Shown: positions 26,190-36,130, counted from the first letter of the stretch. The stretch: DNA of 64,000 nt from Chroococcopsis sp964623815 (GCA_964623815.1 CAZUVR010000002.1:62001-126000), one strand, 5' to 3'. Numbers and translations are program-made. The notes: generated by a model not told the origin, from the sequence alone.

Positions 26190-28397
26190 ATGCTATCTAA
26201 AAATCGCAAATATTCGCAGGAATTGTTACCTACGCTCCTCCCGACGCTCGGAGTACCCATCATAACTTTACTGGTAAGTTCTGGTAATTTACCGATCGCT
26301 ATCGTCGCCTGGATAGCTTCTATAGCAGCTACGGTTATAGCTGACAATCTTAAAGATAAAAATTTAGGTAATCTAGTCAGGGAGTTACAAACAAAGTCGG
26401 AAATATTGCAAGATAAACTGAAGAATTTTCAAAGGCAAGAGGTCTTATCTTCGGAGTTAGCGCAGTTAACAGTTAAAGTTGAGAGCTTAAAATCGGATGA
26501 AGCAGAACTAAACCAGAAGTTAACTGATAAAACTAAGTTATTAAATGAAACTAGCGGTAATTTAACTCACTTACAGGCACAATATACGAAGTTAACAGAG
26601 ACAGTTAATTTACTAGAAGATAAGGAGAGCGAATTAAAGCGGCGCATCGAGGAAATTAACCGCAAGAATCCCGATTTAGCCACAAAAGAGCGACTTTATC
26701 GGGATGTGGAAGAGTTAAAACAGAGTAAAGCCAGCCTAGAAGCGCAACTGAAGGTGTTAGAGCCGAAAGTCGAGAGTTTAGAGAAACTTCAATCGGAGTT
26801 AATCGGGGTTGAGGGGCAGTTAACGGCTAAGAGGGCGCAGTTAGAAGAATTGCAGGTTAAGGTGAGCGATTACGAGAAGAAGGCGACGGAGTTGGAATTA
26901 TTCCGCAGTACCTACGATGCCATTGTAATCGATCGCACCGAGCAGGAAAATCGAATCAAAACCCTACGCCCGGAAGTAGAAGGCTTAGAGTTACAAAAAC
27001 AGCAGATACTACAGGCGATTAGGGAAAGTCAAATCGATTATCTAGCGGCCGAAAGAAATAGGGAAGAAATTCGCCGACTCGCCGTAGAGTTACGCAACAA
27101 ACAGGAGGAGGTAGCTAAAGCCGAGAGGGAAATTAATCAATTAACTGGGGTTAGAGAAGCCGAAGAAAGGGAAAAATCTAGACTCGAAACCGAGGTGAGA
27201 AATTTACAAAGACGGCTACGGGAATTGAAACAGGAAATTGACACCGAAGAACAAAGCGCCGATAAAGCCCTACAATCTTTATCGTCGCCCCTATGGAATA
27301 ATCTACCGCAACAGCAGAAAACCCTCAGCGAAACAGAATTTCTTAACGGCTTCCGCAGTTATCTACAGTCTCAAGGGTTAAGCTTTCCCGAGAGAATTAT
27401 CCGCGCTTTCCACACTTCATTAAAAGTGCAGGATATTTCTGCCCTAGTCATACTAGCTGGGATTAGTGGCACTGGTAAAAGTGAACTACCTCAGAGATAC
27501 GCCGACTATGCGGGGGCGCAAAAGTTAACCTTAGCGGTGCAACCCCGCTGGGATTCACCCCAAGATTTACAGGGATTCTATAACTATATAGAGAAGAAGT
27601 ATAAACCCACAGATTTAATGCGGGGATTGTACCAATATCAGCATGATAACAAGATGAAAGATAGGCTCGTCCTAGTGTTGTTAGACGAAATGAATCTAGC
27701 GCGGGTTGAATATTACTTTAGCGACTTCCTCTCGAAACTAGAAACTAGAAGGGCGCAGACAACTTATCTAGATTTAGATGTAGGTAGTTTGCCTTTACCA
27801 GAAAATCGCAGGCGATTGGCGATACCAGCACAGTTTCTCTTTGTGGGTACTATGAATGAAGATGAGACTACTCAATCATTATCGGATAAAGTTCTCGATC
27901 GTGCCAACGTCCTCACCTTCGGTAAGCCCTCCGCTTTAAAACTGCGGGAAGAATTCACACCCGGTAATCCCTTCTCGGATGATAAAGGTTATGTTTCCTA
28001 CACCTCGTTTCGCGGGTGGTTACAAACACCTCAACCGAATTCGGATTTAGTCGGGAAGATACGGAGCTATCTCGACCAAACTAACGCCATCATGGAGAGA
28101 ATCGGCCACCCCTTCGCCCACCGCGTCTATCAAGCTATCACAGCTTATGTGGTTAACTATCCCGAGATTTATAAAGAAGAAGTATTTAAGCAGGCTTTAG
28201 CCGATCAATTCGGACAAAAGTTATTACCTAAATTACGAGGCTTGATGCTCGACGGTAGTTGTAGCGAGGAATTAAAGAAATTAGAGACCATAATAAAAGA
28301 TTTGGGTGATCAATCATTAATCAGCGCATTTGAAAACGCCCAAAAAGGCAGATTTGGACAGTTTCAATGGCGTGGTTTAGTTTACGGGGAGGAATAA
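26190..28397 (+). CDS. McrB-like AAA+ ATPase/GTPase with membrane anchor and long coiled coil (CnuB-like)
   Basis: The 735-residue protein has an N-terminal hydrophobic pair (about 12-50: LLPTLLPTLGVPIITLLV, IAIVAWIASIAATVIA). A coiled coil follows from about residue 55 to 360 (Glu, Leu, Lys and Gln rich heptads). The AAA+ domain comes next: Walker A GISGTGKSE (about 424-432), Walker B LVLVLLDEMNLARVEYYFSDFLSKLE, and FVGTMNEDETTQSLSDKVLDRAN in the position of the McrB MNxxDR motif. In McrBC, McrB hydrolyses GTP to drive McrC cleavage. The coiled-coil form is the CnuB type of CoCoNuT systems as I recall them. It starts a five-gene operon with gaps of at most four bases, so the system likely acts as one unit. 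Confidence 0.85.
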   Translation: MLSKNRKYSQELLPTLLPTLGVPIITLLVSSGNLPIAIVAWIASIAATVIADNLKDKNLGNLVRELQTKSEILQDKLKNFQRQEVLSSELAQLTVKVESLKSDEAELNQKLTDKTKLLNETSGNLTHLQAQYTKLTETVNLLEDKESELKRRIEEINRKNPDLATKERLYRDVEELKQSKASLEAQLKVLEPKVESLEKLQSELIGVEGQLTAKRAQLEELQVKVSDYEKKATELELFRSTYDAIVIDRTEQENRIKTLRPEVEGLELQKQQILQAIRESQIDYLAAERNREEIRRLAVELRNKQEEVAKAEREINQLTGVREAEEREKSRLETEVRNLQRRLRELKQEIDTEEQSADKALQSLSSPLWNNLPQQQKTLSETEFLNGFRSYLQSQGLSFPERIIRAFHTSLKVQDISALVILAGISGTGKSELPQRYADYAGAQKLTLAVQPRWDSPQDLQGFYNYIEKKYKPTDLMRGLYQYQHDNKMKDRLVLVLLDEMNLARVEYYFSDFLSKLETRRAQTTYLDLDVGSLPLPENRRRLAIPAQFLFVGTMNEDETTQSLSDKVLDRANVLTFGKPSALKLREEFTPGNPFSDDKGYVSYTSFRGWLQTPQPNSDLVGKIRSYLDQTNAIMERIGHPFAHRVYQAITAYVVNYPEIYKEEVFKQALADQFGQKLLPKLRGLMLDGSCSEELKKLETIIKDLGDQSLISAFENAQKGRFGQFQWRGLVYGEE

Positions 28398-28398
28398 A

Positions 28399-29943
28399 TT
28401 GCGCTACTATCACAATCTCTTCGCCTATCTCAACGGTAAAGTTGCCTCAGAGGGGAAAGTTTTAGAGGGCAAAAATCGGCCCGTTTTAGAAGTTGAGGGA
28501 AGCATTTCCCATCACCCCGATTTAATCAATCGAGGCGGGGGAGTCTACGAGATAGGTTTTCCCTACCTGACTCCGGAAGACTGGCAACACCATCACCAAC
28601 AGTTACAACAGGAGATTATTTTCTCCCTCGATAACGCCCATCACAGTCTATCGGTTACGGATGAAGTTATGGATAGCGGGGCCATTGAAGATGAGGAAGA
28701 ATTACAAACATGGCAGAGAGAAGGGCGACAACATCTTTTAGATGATTCCGTAGCTTTGCTATTGCAAAATTTTAACGAGTTGTTGAAAAGGGGCAGGAAG
28801 GAAGAGGGAATTTATCTCTATGAGTTGCTTTCCTATCTGAAGAATTTCAGTATCGCCGAGGCAAGCTTACCCCTGATACTGAGTTTAGAGAGACGCTATG
28901 AATTAGCGGTGAAGTTACGGCAGATAACGCCGAAGTTACGGCATCAACTGCGACGGCAGGCGGAATCTATACCCATAGGGCGCATTCAGGAGATGGATAG
29001 TTACTGTCTGCGCGACTATACCCGTCGCCCAGGAAATACGCCCGAGGAAAAAGCCGGCTCGCGGGGGGAATTGATGGGCATACAACGCTATCAAGATTAC
29101 AACACCGTGGAGAATAAATTTCTTGTTTACTTCGCGGCTAAATTACATCTAGAGGGTTTTCGCTATTTAGAGGCTGGTAATCACAGTTACACCGATAGCG
29201 TCAAGAAATTCCTACAGACTATCGATGTGTTTCGGGGGGATTGGATAGTCAGGAGTATCAACAGCAGAAATTTTCAATTCACCCGGCCTAATTACGTCCT
29301 ACTCCAAAATCCTATCTATAGTAGTTTCTATCGGGCCTATCTAGATTATGTGGCTGGGCGCTCGGAAAAACAAGGCGTGTGGAGTGGGCGTAATCGTTTA
29401 CTGGGAAACGTGGTTTATCTCTCTCTCCTGGCTGCCATCTTAAATTTCAACGGTGTTACCCACCCCGTAGACGTATATATACCAATTAAGTCGTCACCGG
29501 ATTACGGTGATTATCTGCCGAGAGATAATCCAGTGAAGACTCGGGTAACTATATTTCTGCGGCGCTGGGTTTACGAAATCGAGGTTAGCAAATCTTCCGA
29601 TTACCGGGAGGGTGATTATCTTTTAAATATCGAAAGACAGGATTCCCATTCTCTCGCGTTAGAGAGTGAGGAATACAAGTTACCGATTTGGGTGTTTTGG
29701 TATGGGCCTTCAGAGGAGGTTATAGCCTCGGCGCTTACTTATATGGAGGCGCGGAAGGATATTTACCGACTCGGCTTAATCTTCTCCCTCGGCGCGGGCG
29801 AAGGGGAAGTTAATCCTATATCGCCCTGTCTGTGGTGGTGTGAGATGCCTCTGCCGAATGGGGAGAGGGGCTTTCTCGATGGGGTTAATTTCTTCTCTGT
29901 CAAGGTGATTAAAAATTTGCTTGAGTTTCTCTATGGGGGTTGA
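28399..29943 (+). CDS. DUF2357/McrC-like protein (CnuC-like)
   Basis: The 514-residue protein starts with TTG one base after the McrB-like stop, behind GGAGGA. Its middle has the DUF2357 core: RELMGIQRYQDYNTVENKFLVYFAAKLHLEGFRYL, where the E-N-K/R-F motif is characteristic of McrC-type nuclease partners. The N-terminus is a beta-rich wedge with VLEVEGSISHHPDLINRGGGVYEIGFPYL. I cannot securely pick out PD-(D/E)xK catalytic residues in the C-terminal part, around ETRVTIFLRRWVYEIEVSKSS. Its position directly after the AAA+ gene matches McrC or CnuC, the effector recruited by the McrB-like ring. Confidence 0.75.
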   Translation: MRYYHNLFAYLNGKVASEGKVLEGKNRPVLEVEGSISHHPDLINRGGGVYEIGFPYLTPEDWQHHHQQLQQEIIFSLDNAHHSLSVTDEVMDSGAIEDEEELQTWQREGRQHLLDDSVALLLQNFNELLKRGRKEEGIYLYELLSYLKNFSIAEASLPLILSLERRYELAVKLRQITPKLRHQLRRQAESIPIGRIQEMDSYCLRDYTRRPGNTPEEKAGSRGELMGIQRYQDYNTVENKFLVYFAAKLHLEGFRYLEAGNHSYTDSVKKFLQTIDVFRGDWIVRSINSRNFQFTRPNYVLLQNPIYSSFYRAYLDYVAGRSEKQGVWSGRNRLLGNVVYLSLLAAILNFNGVTHPVDVYIPIKSSPDYGDYLPRDNPVKTRVTIFLRRWVYEIEVSKSSDYREGDYLLNIERQDSHSLALESEEYKLPIWVFWYGPSEEVIASALTYMEARKDIYRLGLIFSLGAGEGEVNPISPCLWWCEMPLPNGERGFLDGVNFFSVKVIKNLLEFLYGG

Positions 29944-29944
29944 A

Positions 29945-31399
29945 ATGTTTTTAGAAGATATGGGGCAATCTTTACCCCTTAATCCGACTCCGCCTTTACA
30001 GTTACTGTGGAAAACTTGGAGTGAGGGGAGTGTATTTCTAGAAACTCCTTCGCCGGGGCAACTCAAAACTATTATTCCCTCCCTGCCCCTGAGTCACTAT
30101 CAAGAGACGGCCTTAAAGTTATGTCTCCATAGCCCGCTGATGGTAATTGAGGGGGTGCCGGGTAGCGGGAAAACTCGTCTCGGGAAAGTCTTGTGTGAAG
30201 GTTTGCGGCAACAGCATAAAAAAGTTTTGCTATTGAGTCACCATGAAGCTACTCTATCAGCTTACAAAATTCGATCGCGCGGTGTGCCGGAGTCATCGCC
30301 CTTCCCCCGTATCGACATGGATTTTCTACCTCCCCACCTACTGCCGGATTATCTATTAAGGGCTTTACGGAAGGGGGGAAAGTTAGAGAAGTGGGTGGCA
30401 ATCCTCCGCGATGGTAGCCAGGAAATCGATTCCCTGTTAGCTTCCGAATTCCCTGACATTCCTAAAGCGAGATTAAATTTACTAAAACTGCGGCTTCAGA
30501 ATTCATTACCCCTACTGGAAAAACAATTAGCCCTACAACAGCAATCGGCGCGGTTATCGGATGAGGCTTTAGCGTCTCTGTTATCCGAGTGCGGGGCGTT
30601 ACCTATCTCGACAACGGTAGCCCAATTTTTTCAACCGGCAAATAAAGAAGCCCAGAAAGCTACTTTTGATTGCATCATCGTGGAGGAGTCGGAATATCTA
30701 GAGTGGCCCGAATTGGCTTCGCTGGCGACTATGACTGATAAGCTAATCCTCTTAGGTGACTTAAACATCGAGCGCGTTTATCGGCAGAGGAAAGATTTTT
30801 CAGAGTTTGCCCCTTTTGAGTGGTTGAGTCAATATTTATGCCCCGCCTATCGCTATCGACTACCGCAGCAGTTTCGCCTACATTTTAGTATCGCTCGGCC
30901 GATTATCGGGAGTCTTTACAGGAATACGGTTATCGAGACGGCATACAGACACGATAGCCTCCATCTTCCCGTATTATTCCATAGATGGGGGTGGCAGGAG
31001 GTGCGATCGCTCCCCGCCGACGATATAAATACTATCGAGGGCCGGCGTTTACTCCAATACCTGACGAGGCTTGATGGTATCCCTTCCGACGCGATAGGAG
31101 TATTAACCTTTACCACCCGTCAGAAGCAATGGTTACGGGAAAACCTCCCCGCCGGATGGGAAGGGGTTTTTATAGGTAATATCGAGGATTGGGCGGGGAA
31201 AGAGATACCCATACTCCTCATCAGTTGCGTGGGTTATCCCGAAAAGTTGAAGCGGCAGGATTTAAAAATCGCCCTAACCCGTTGCCGGGATTATCTAATT
31301 CTTTTCGGTAACGGTAAACAGTGGCTAAAATTCGTCTCGCCGTTACAATCTCTGCTGACGGCTGAGGAAATACAAAGAGAGAGAGAGGTGTTGATATGA
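29945..31399 (+). CDS. SF1 helicase (UPF1/Sen1-like; CnuH-like)
   Basis: From ATG 29945 (preceded by GGGGGTTGA; longer starts at 29921 or 29933 are possible) the protein carries the Q-motif LSHYQETALKLCL, Walker A GVPGSGKTR, motif II as IIVEESEYLEWPELAS (degenerate DEAS-like box), motif III LILLGDLN, LPQQFRLHFSI as motif IV, and the C-terminal GNIEDWAGKEIPILLISCVGY and LKIALTRCRDYLILFG (motifs V-VI). This is the UPF1-like SF1 helicase order. The E-E-S variant of the Walker B might reduce ATP turnover. It fits the helicase of CoCoNuT systems, thought to act on RNA. It overlaps the PLD gene by four bases. Confidence 0.8.
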   Translation: MFLEDMGQSLPLNPTPPLQLLWKTWSEGSVFLETPSPGQLKTIIPSLPLSHYQETALKLCLHSPLMVIEGVPGSGKTRLGKVLCEGLRQQHKKVLLLSHHEATLSAYKIRSRGVPESSPFPRIDMDFLPPHLLPDYLLRALRKGGKLEKWVAILRDGSQEIDSLLASEFPDIPKARLNLLKLRLQNSLPLLEKQLALQQQSARLSDEALASLLSECGALPISTTVAQFFQPANKEAQKATFDCIIVEESEYLEWPELASLATMTDKLILLGDLNIERVYRQRKDFSEFAPFEWLSQYLCPAYRYRLPQQFRLHFSIARPIIGSLYRNTVIETAYRHDSLHLPVLFHRWGWQEVRSLPADDINTIEGRRLLQYLTRLDGIPSDAIGVLTFTTRQKQWLRENLPAGWEGVFIGNIEDWAGKEIPILLISCVGYPEKLKRQDLKIALTRCRDYLILFGNGKQWLKFVSPLQSLLTAEEIQREREVLI

Positions 31400-33060
31400 A
31401 ATTCGAGATAACTTTATCGGGGGTTTTCCAACGTCTGCCCGTAGATGATGAAAAGAAGGCGGCGAGTTTAGAAGATTGGCTGAGTTCGATACGGGGGGCG
31501 GCGCAGGAAGTTAGGGGGGCTAACCTATCCAATCTCTACCGTGATTTCGGTTTGGGTTTTCTCCCGGGCCGTAGCGTCGAGAAATTATTGAAACAGACGG
31601 ATAGGGGCGATAACCTGTACTTACTAGATGGGCTTAAGCGTCTTTATCCTCTAGCCCAATATCCTAACCCTGGTTTCTGCCTCTACGAATATATATTCAC
31701 CGGGGAAGGTTTTTGCTTGCGCCTCTCTCCCGATGACTCTCAATTACCCGCGTTTACCTCTGGGATTGTCGAGGGCAGTTACCGCCTCGTCATCGATAAC
31801 TTCTCTCACCCCGGTATCTCCGTAGAATATTTAAAAAATTGGTATAGACTAATAAAAATATTTTGGGATTATTCATCCTCCGTACAGTTAGAGAGGGCGA
31901 TGATGTTTTCGGGGGGAGAGATATATTATTCGCCGCCCGCTCATCAGGAAATAAAAGTGATTGCTTCCGTCTCCGAGTTAAGCCCTACCGTACAATCGGC
32001 CCTATCTTATTTACGGGGTAACGTTGCCTGGGATGGGTTATCATCCCAGAGTCGGGATTTGATTAAAGAGTATCGAGAGAGATATTATTTTCCTCCGGTT
32101 TCCTTAGAGTTACCACCGAGTTTAGATATGGATACGGGGGAGGCCCAGCATACTTTAATTGTAGGGAAAGGGCAGAGGGAAAAGATAGAAGCGATCGTAT
32201 CTTCGGCGGAGAGATTCCTACTGGTATCGAGTCATATTATAGAAGATAGAGCGATCGTAGAATTAATCTGTGATAAAGCTCTTACCCTCCCTGGCGGTGT
32301 CTGGATATTAACCGATACGAGAGACAGACTCATAGATAAAGTAGAATCCTCCCCCGCAGAAACCCGAGTCGATAGATACGAACAAACTAACGTCAGGAAG
32401 CGAGAGTGTTTGAACTTATTATTGGAAGCCGGAGTATCTATTAGAGGCGGCGCATTCCATCTCAAAACCATCATCTCCGAAAATGAGGCTTATTTAGGCT
32501 CGTGTAATTTGACTCGGGGCAGTTTAGATATTAACGGCGAGTCGGGCTTAATCTGTCGGCATACCCAAACCCATCAGGGTTTATACCGTTATTTCCTCAA
32601 GTGCTGGCAACACCTCGCTCGACACGAAATCTGCCCGACTCCCGGCGGATTACTACGGCGAGATTTACCCCGCGCTGCCCCCATAGCCTTCGGTAGCGAA
32701 ACCCTTCTCACCCCCGCTCAATACAAGTCGGATTTAAAAAAATCTCTCATAGAAGGTAATCAACCGGTAACTATATATACTCGCGGCTTGAGTATGGATG
32801 AGGAATTAGAATCGTTACTGCGATTCCGCCGCCCGAGGATATATATGGATGTGGAGGGATACAAAGAAGAAAAAACCTTCCCCGTTTATTATCGCCCGAA
32901 ACTTCACGCCAAGATTACCCTCATCGGTGACGACATCGCCTATATAGGAGGCGTTAACTTTCAATTCGACCGCGACAGTTTGAAGTTAATCGATTTGATG
33001 TACAAAACCACCGACACATCAGAAATCCGGCAAATTCAGCAAAACCTACCAAACCTGTAA
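31396..33060 (+). CDS. Phospholipase-D-fold nuclease-like protein (two HKD motifs; CnuE-like)
   Basis: The 554-residue protein has two PLD half-sites. The first is HLKTIISENEAYLGSCNLTRGSLDINGESG, giving H-x-K with a downstream S-N and E-S-G. The second is LHAKITLIGDDIAYIGGVNFQFD, giving H-x-K with G-G-x-N. Before the first lies a segment (about 257-330) starting GKGQREKIEAIVSSAERFLLVSSHII, typical of the PLD entry strand. PLD-fold endonucleases cleave nucleic acid via a phosphohistidine. It is translationally coupled to the helicase (ATGA), as expected for CnuH-CnuE pairs. The N-terminal 200 residues are not recognised. Confidence 0.8.
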   Translation: MKFEITLSGVFQRLPVDDEKKAASLEDWLSSIRGAAQEVRGANLSNLYRDFGLGFLPGRSVEKLLKQTDRGDNLYLLDGLKRLYPLAQYPNPGFCLYEYIFTGEGFCLRLSPDDSQLPAFTSGIVEGSYRLVIDNFSHPGISVEYLKNWYRLIKIFWDYSSSVQLERAMMFSGGEIYYSPPAHQEIKVIASVSELSPTVQSALSYLRGNVAWDGLSSQSRDLIKEYRERYYFPPVSLELPPSLDMDTGEAQHTLIVGKGQREKIEAIVSSAERFLLVSSHIIEDRAIVELICDKALTLPGGVWILTDTRDRLIDKVESSPAETRVDRYEQTNVRKRECLNLLLEAGVSIRGGAFHLKTIISENEAYLGSCNLTRGSLDINGESGLICRHTQTHQGLYRYFLKCWQHLARHEICPTPGGLLRRDLPRAAPIAFGSETLLTPAQYKSDLKKSLIEGNQPVTIYTRGLSMDEELESLLRFRRPRIYMDVEGYKEEKTFPVYYRPKLHAKITLIGDDIAYIGGVNFQFDRDSLKLIDLMYKTTDTSEIRQIQQNLPNL

Positions 33061-33064
33061 TCCT

Positions 33065-35380
33065 ATGACATACCTTTATCATCTCGACTCCTATATCGAT
33101 TTTTATGCCGATACCGCGATATACAACCAGGAAAACCTCAGCCCGTCTGCCCAATCCTATAAAAATTTTCTCACAGGTAAGGGGCAATCTGGATATAGAT
33201 GGGATACGGGGCTATCGGAAGAATTATCCATCGCCGATAACGGGCTGAAAAGATTAGGGATAGAGATAGGGCAAGATGGAAGTAATCGGCGTTTATACGT
33301 TATCCCGGATAATATCAATCTGCTGGCGTTAAGAAACCTTATCGGCATCGGCGACACTTATATATATAAGACTGCTTATTATTACTGGAATAATCTCAGG
33401 CAAATACTCAAGTTTGCCGATTTAAACAAACCCGTAACTTTTATCGATTTGAATAGTCTCGGCGGCGATTGTGTATCTTCGATTAATTTCGCGCGTCATC
33501 AAAGTTGTGAGTATCCTATTCCTATCCTCGATAACCGTAATAAAGAAACAGAAAATCACAATTTCTCGGCGCGGGAGATTTATAATAACATCCTGGAAGA
33601 GTTAGCCAAAGAAATCCTCAAGCCTTATCATTCCAAATTGCAGAGTTATGAAACTTGCCAGCAACATCTAGTTACCGGGTGGAAGAAGCGAAAATTATTA
33701 CAATCGTTGAAATTAGATAGCCCATCGATAGTTATTCCCTGCGAAATCCTGCAAGGCGAGAAAGTTTATTACAAGGCTTTGCCCTTAGCGAAAGAGAGAA
33801 TAGAAAAAACTATACTCAATCATATTAAACCAGCTTTAGAGGAATTGCGATCGCTCTCCTCAAACCCGGTGGTTATCAATCCCTATGAGTGTTTACATCT
33901 CTCACCTCGGGAAAATATAACCGTTTTACCCTTTAGATGTCTCAATTTCCCGCAGGTTTGGCAATCGAGGCGAGAAAAATACTTTCCCTTATTCGGACAG
34001 TATTTAGAACAAATAGAATTTGAGGTTAAAGATGAAAATAAGCAATCTTTATGGCTCAAGCTTTTCTCAGAAGATGAGCAAGAGAATATTTTTTATGAAG
34101 GAGATGGACGGGAAAAAACATTTATAGGTCAGATTAAAGAAAAAGGGCAAAATTATTTTAAGCTAAAATCTAAAATATCACGGTTGCCTATAAAAATTAA
34201 CGGTAAATCTTACAAGATAAATGGAGAGGAACAAGTATATAAGATAAGCCATACCAACGAAATAAAAGAAAGTGAATCTATAAATATCCGTATAGAATTT
34301 ATAATTAATGTTGGCTCAACACCTAAATTAAAAGCAACTAATTGTAGTGACAATTTAGAAATTCAATCAGAACTAGTCACTATACCTAAGCTGACATTTA
34401 TTCCCTTAGAGCGTTTAAAAGAAGCGAGGGATAAAAAATTATCTTCTGAACAAGTTGAGAAAATAGAATCTGTAATTAGCTTAGTGGGCGAGTTGGCAAG
34501 CAGATCTAGAATTTCCAATTTAAGCATTCAACGAGATGACAAAATAAGAGAAATATATACTATTATCAAACCTATATATGATAAATTGAGAAAAACTAAC
34601 AAAAAAGAATCAGATATTTTATCAAATCTTAATAACAAGTGTTATCCTTTACTTGAAGATTTATTAAATAATATTTATCTTCAAGATATTGTTAATTTAA
34701 TTAGAGATTATATGAGCATCACAACTATTGATATTTCCACCGATCTCAGAAAGAAAATATCTGACCATATGAATATACTTTTCATTTTTATAGGCAAACT
34801 ATATCAATTTTCTAAAGTTTTGCCTTTAGATTATTTTCATGAAACTAGCAATATAAACAGTGGTATCAAGATATACAAGAGAGAATATTATTATTTTTTA
34901 GCTAGATCTAGCTACACGGAGGAGCGACAAATAAAGTATTTTAAACTATTCAACATGAAAGACTGGACAGGGAAATTTTATTATTATAATAAACACTACT
35001 TATGGGGTTATGGACGTGTTTTACTTTGGTATTTTAACTATAATTACGATAATATTAAAAATTCTATATCGTATTATCAGCATTTTCAAGATTTATGTAG
35101 TTATTTAATAAGGCATCAATCAAGCTTAGAAAAAGAGAACAAAACCAATGCTTTTCTTTGTTTAATATATTTATTAAATTTTAGAGAAAAAGATTTAGGA
35201 TTTTGCACTTTAAATACTAAAGAATATAGATTGGGGCAAGAAGTGATTAATAGATATACAACAGAAAAAATTACTTTGAGAGCGGTATCTGAAAAAAAAG
35301 CTCTCAATCAATATTTTCAAGAACTTTTAGAGGGAACGATGAGCGAGGCAGAGATCGGAGGTTTATTAGAATTGGACTAA
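33065..35380 (+). CDS. Unrecognised 771-residue protein, fifth gene of the defence operon
   Basis: The ATG lies four bases after the PLD gene stop, so it is almost certainly co-transcribed. I recognise no domain. The N-terminal third has Tyr and Asp-rich stretches (HLDSYIDFYADTAIYN) and a moderately conserved-looking IDLNSLGGDCVSSINFARHQ. A beta-rich piece follows near 340-430 (GDGREKTFIGQIKEKGQNYFKLKSK). The last 350 residues are helical and very Asn, Lys, Ile and Tyr rich. From about 34020 on, the DNA is strikingly AT-rich compared with the preceding genes. No membrane helix is visible. It is a candidate accessory, target-recognition or regulatory subunit; this is inference from location only. 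Confidence 0.75.
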   Translation: MTYLYHLDSYIDFYADTAIYNQENLSPSAQSYKNFLTGKGQSGYRWDTGLSEELSIADNGLKRLGIEIGQDGSNRRLYVIPDNINLLALRNLIGIGDTYIYKTAYYYWNNLRQILKFADLNKPVTFIDLNSLGGDCVSSINFARHQSCEYPIPILDNRNKETENHNFSAREIYNNILEELAKEILKPYHSKLQSYETCQQHLVTGWKKRKLLQSLKLDSPSIVIPCEILQGEKVYYKALPLAKERIEKTILNHIKPALEELRSLSSNPVVINPYECLHLSPRENITVLPFRCLNFPQVWQSRREKYFPLFGQYLEQIEFEVKDENKQSLWLKLFSEDEQENIFYEGDGREKTFIGQIKEKGQNYFKLKSKISRLPIKINGKSYKINGEEQVYKISHTNEIKESESINIRIEFIINVGSTPKLKATNCSDNLEIQSELVTIPKLTFIPLERLKEARDKKLSSEQVEKIESVISLVGELASRSRISNLSIQRDDKIREIYTIIKPIYDKLRKTNKKESDILSNLNNKCYPLLEDLLNNIYLQDIVNLIRDYMSITTIDISTDLRKKISDHMNILFIFIGKLYQFSKVLPLDYFHETSNINSGIKIYKREYYYFLARSSYTEERQIKYFKLFNMKDWTGKFYYYNKHYLWGYGRVLLWYFNYNYDNIKNSISYYQHFQDLCSYLIRHQSSLEKENKTNAFLCLIYLLNFREKDLGFCTLNTKEYRLGQEVINRYTTEKITLRAVSEKKALNQYFQELLEGTMSEAEIGGLLELD

Positions 35381-35449
35381 AAGATAATATAAAGTCGGTG
35401 AGGATAGAGATGCGGACTAGTAGAATAGTGAATATATAACAGCATAATC

Positions 35450-36094
35450 ATGATGGCTCAAACTTTACTAAAATTTCCTTCTAGGACAGTCTTAACCGGG
35501 GTGCGGTGGCAAACTTATCAAGGACTGCTGAGCGATTTAGCGGAGAATCCTGGTAAAAGACTAACATACGATCAAGGCATATTAGAGATCATGACTCCAC
35601 TGCCGGAACACGAAATTAATAAAGGCTTCTTAAGCAGGCTGGTACAGACAGCGACTGAGGTATTGGGGTTAGAAGTCTTAAGCCTCTGTTCTACAACCTT
35701 AAGCCGGGAGGACTTACAGAAAGGGATTGAACCCGATGAGTGTTATTACATTACGAACGAGGCTCTAGTAAGGAATAAGACCTATTTTAATTTTAGCGTC
35801 GATCCGGCTCCCGACTTAGCGATCGAAGTAGATATTACCAGTAGTTCTCTCAATCGGCTAGGAATTTACGCCGCTTTAGAAGTCAGTGAATTATGGCGAT
35901 TCGACTGCGAGAATTTATCGATTTATTGTTTGCAATCTGGAAATTACCGAGAGGGGGAAAAGTCTAGGATTTTACCGATTCTTTCCAAAACGATAATTTT
36001 GGAGTTTTTAAGAAAAAGGGGCGAAATGGGAGAAAATGCTTTACTTAAAGAGTTCCGTCAACGGTTACAAACTATTGACCAGGAAACCAGATAA
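35450..36094 (+). CDS. Uma2 family (DUF820) endonuclease-like protein
   Basis: The 214-residue protein has the Uma2 pattern: MTPLPEHEINKGFLSRLVQTATEVLGLEVLSL, then EPDECYYITNEALVRN and PAPDLAIEVDITSSSLNRLGIYAALEVSELWRFD. Uma2 is a PD-(D/E)xK-fold family greatly expanded in cyanobacteria; the Asp and Glu of PDLAIEVD are present. The biological role is unknown; many copies per genome are usual. The gene stands alone between the defence operon and a convergent ATPase remnant. The start chosen is ATG ATG GCT at 35450. Confidence 0.9.
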   Translation: MMAQTLLKFPSRTVLTGVRWQTYQGLLSDLAENPGKRLTYDQGILEIMTPLPEHEINKGFLSRLVQTATEVLGLEVLSLCSTTLSREDLQKGIEPDECYYITNEALVRNKTYFNFSVDPAPDLAIEVDITSSSLNRLGIYAALEVSELWRFDCENLSIYCLQSGNYREGEKSRILPILSKTIILEFLRKRGEMGENALLKEFRQRLQTIDQETR

Positions 36095-36130
36095 AATTAC
36101 TTCAGAGAGACTGCTTCGGTCATAGAAAGG

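Noticed and set aside
26050..26265. 71-residue frame before the McrB-like gene
   Set aside because: It overlaps the McrB-like start in a different phase and lacks a ribosome-binding site; composition looks non-coding.
29776..30066. 96-residue minus-strand frame at the McrC-helicase junction
   Set aside because: Antisense to two conserved, coupled genes; no features.
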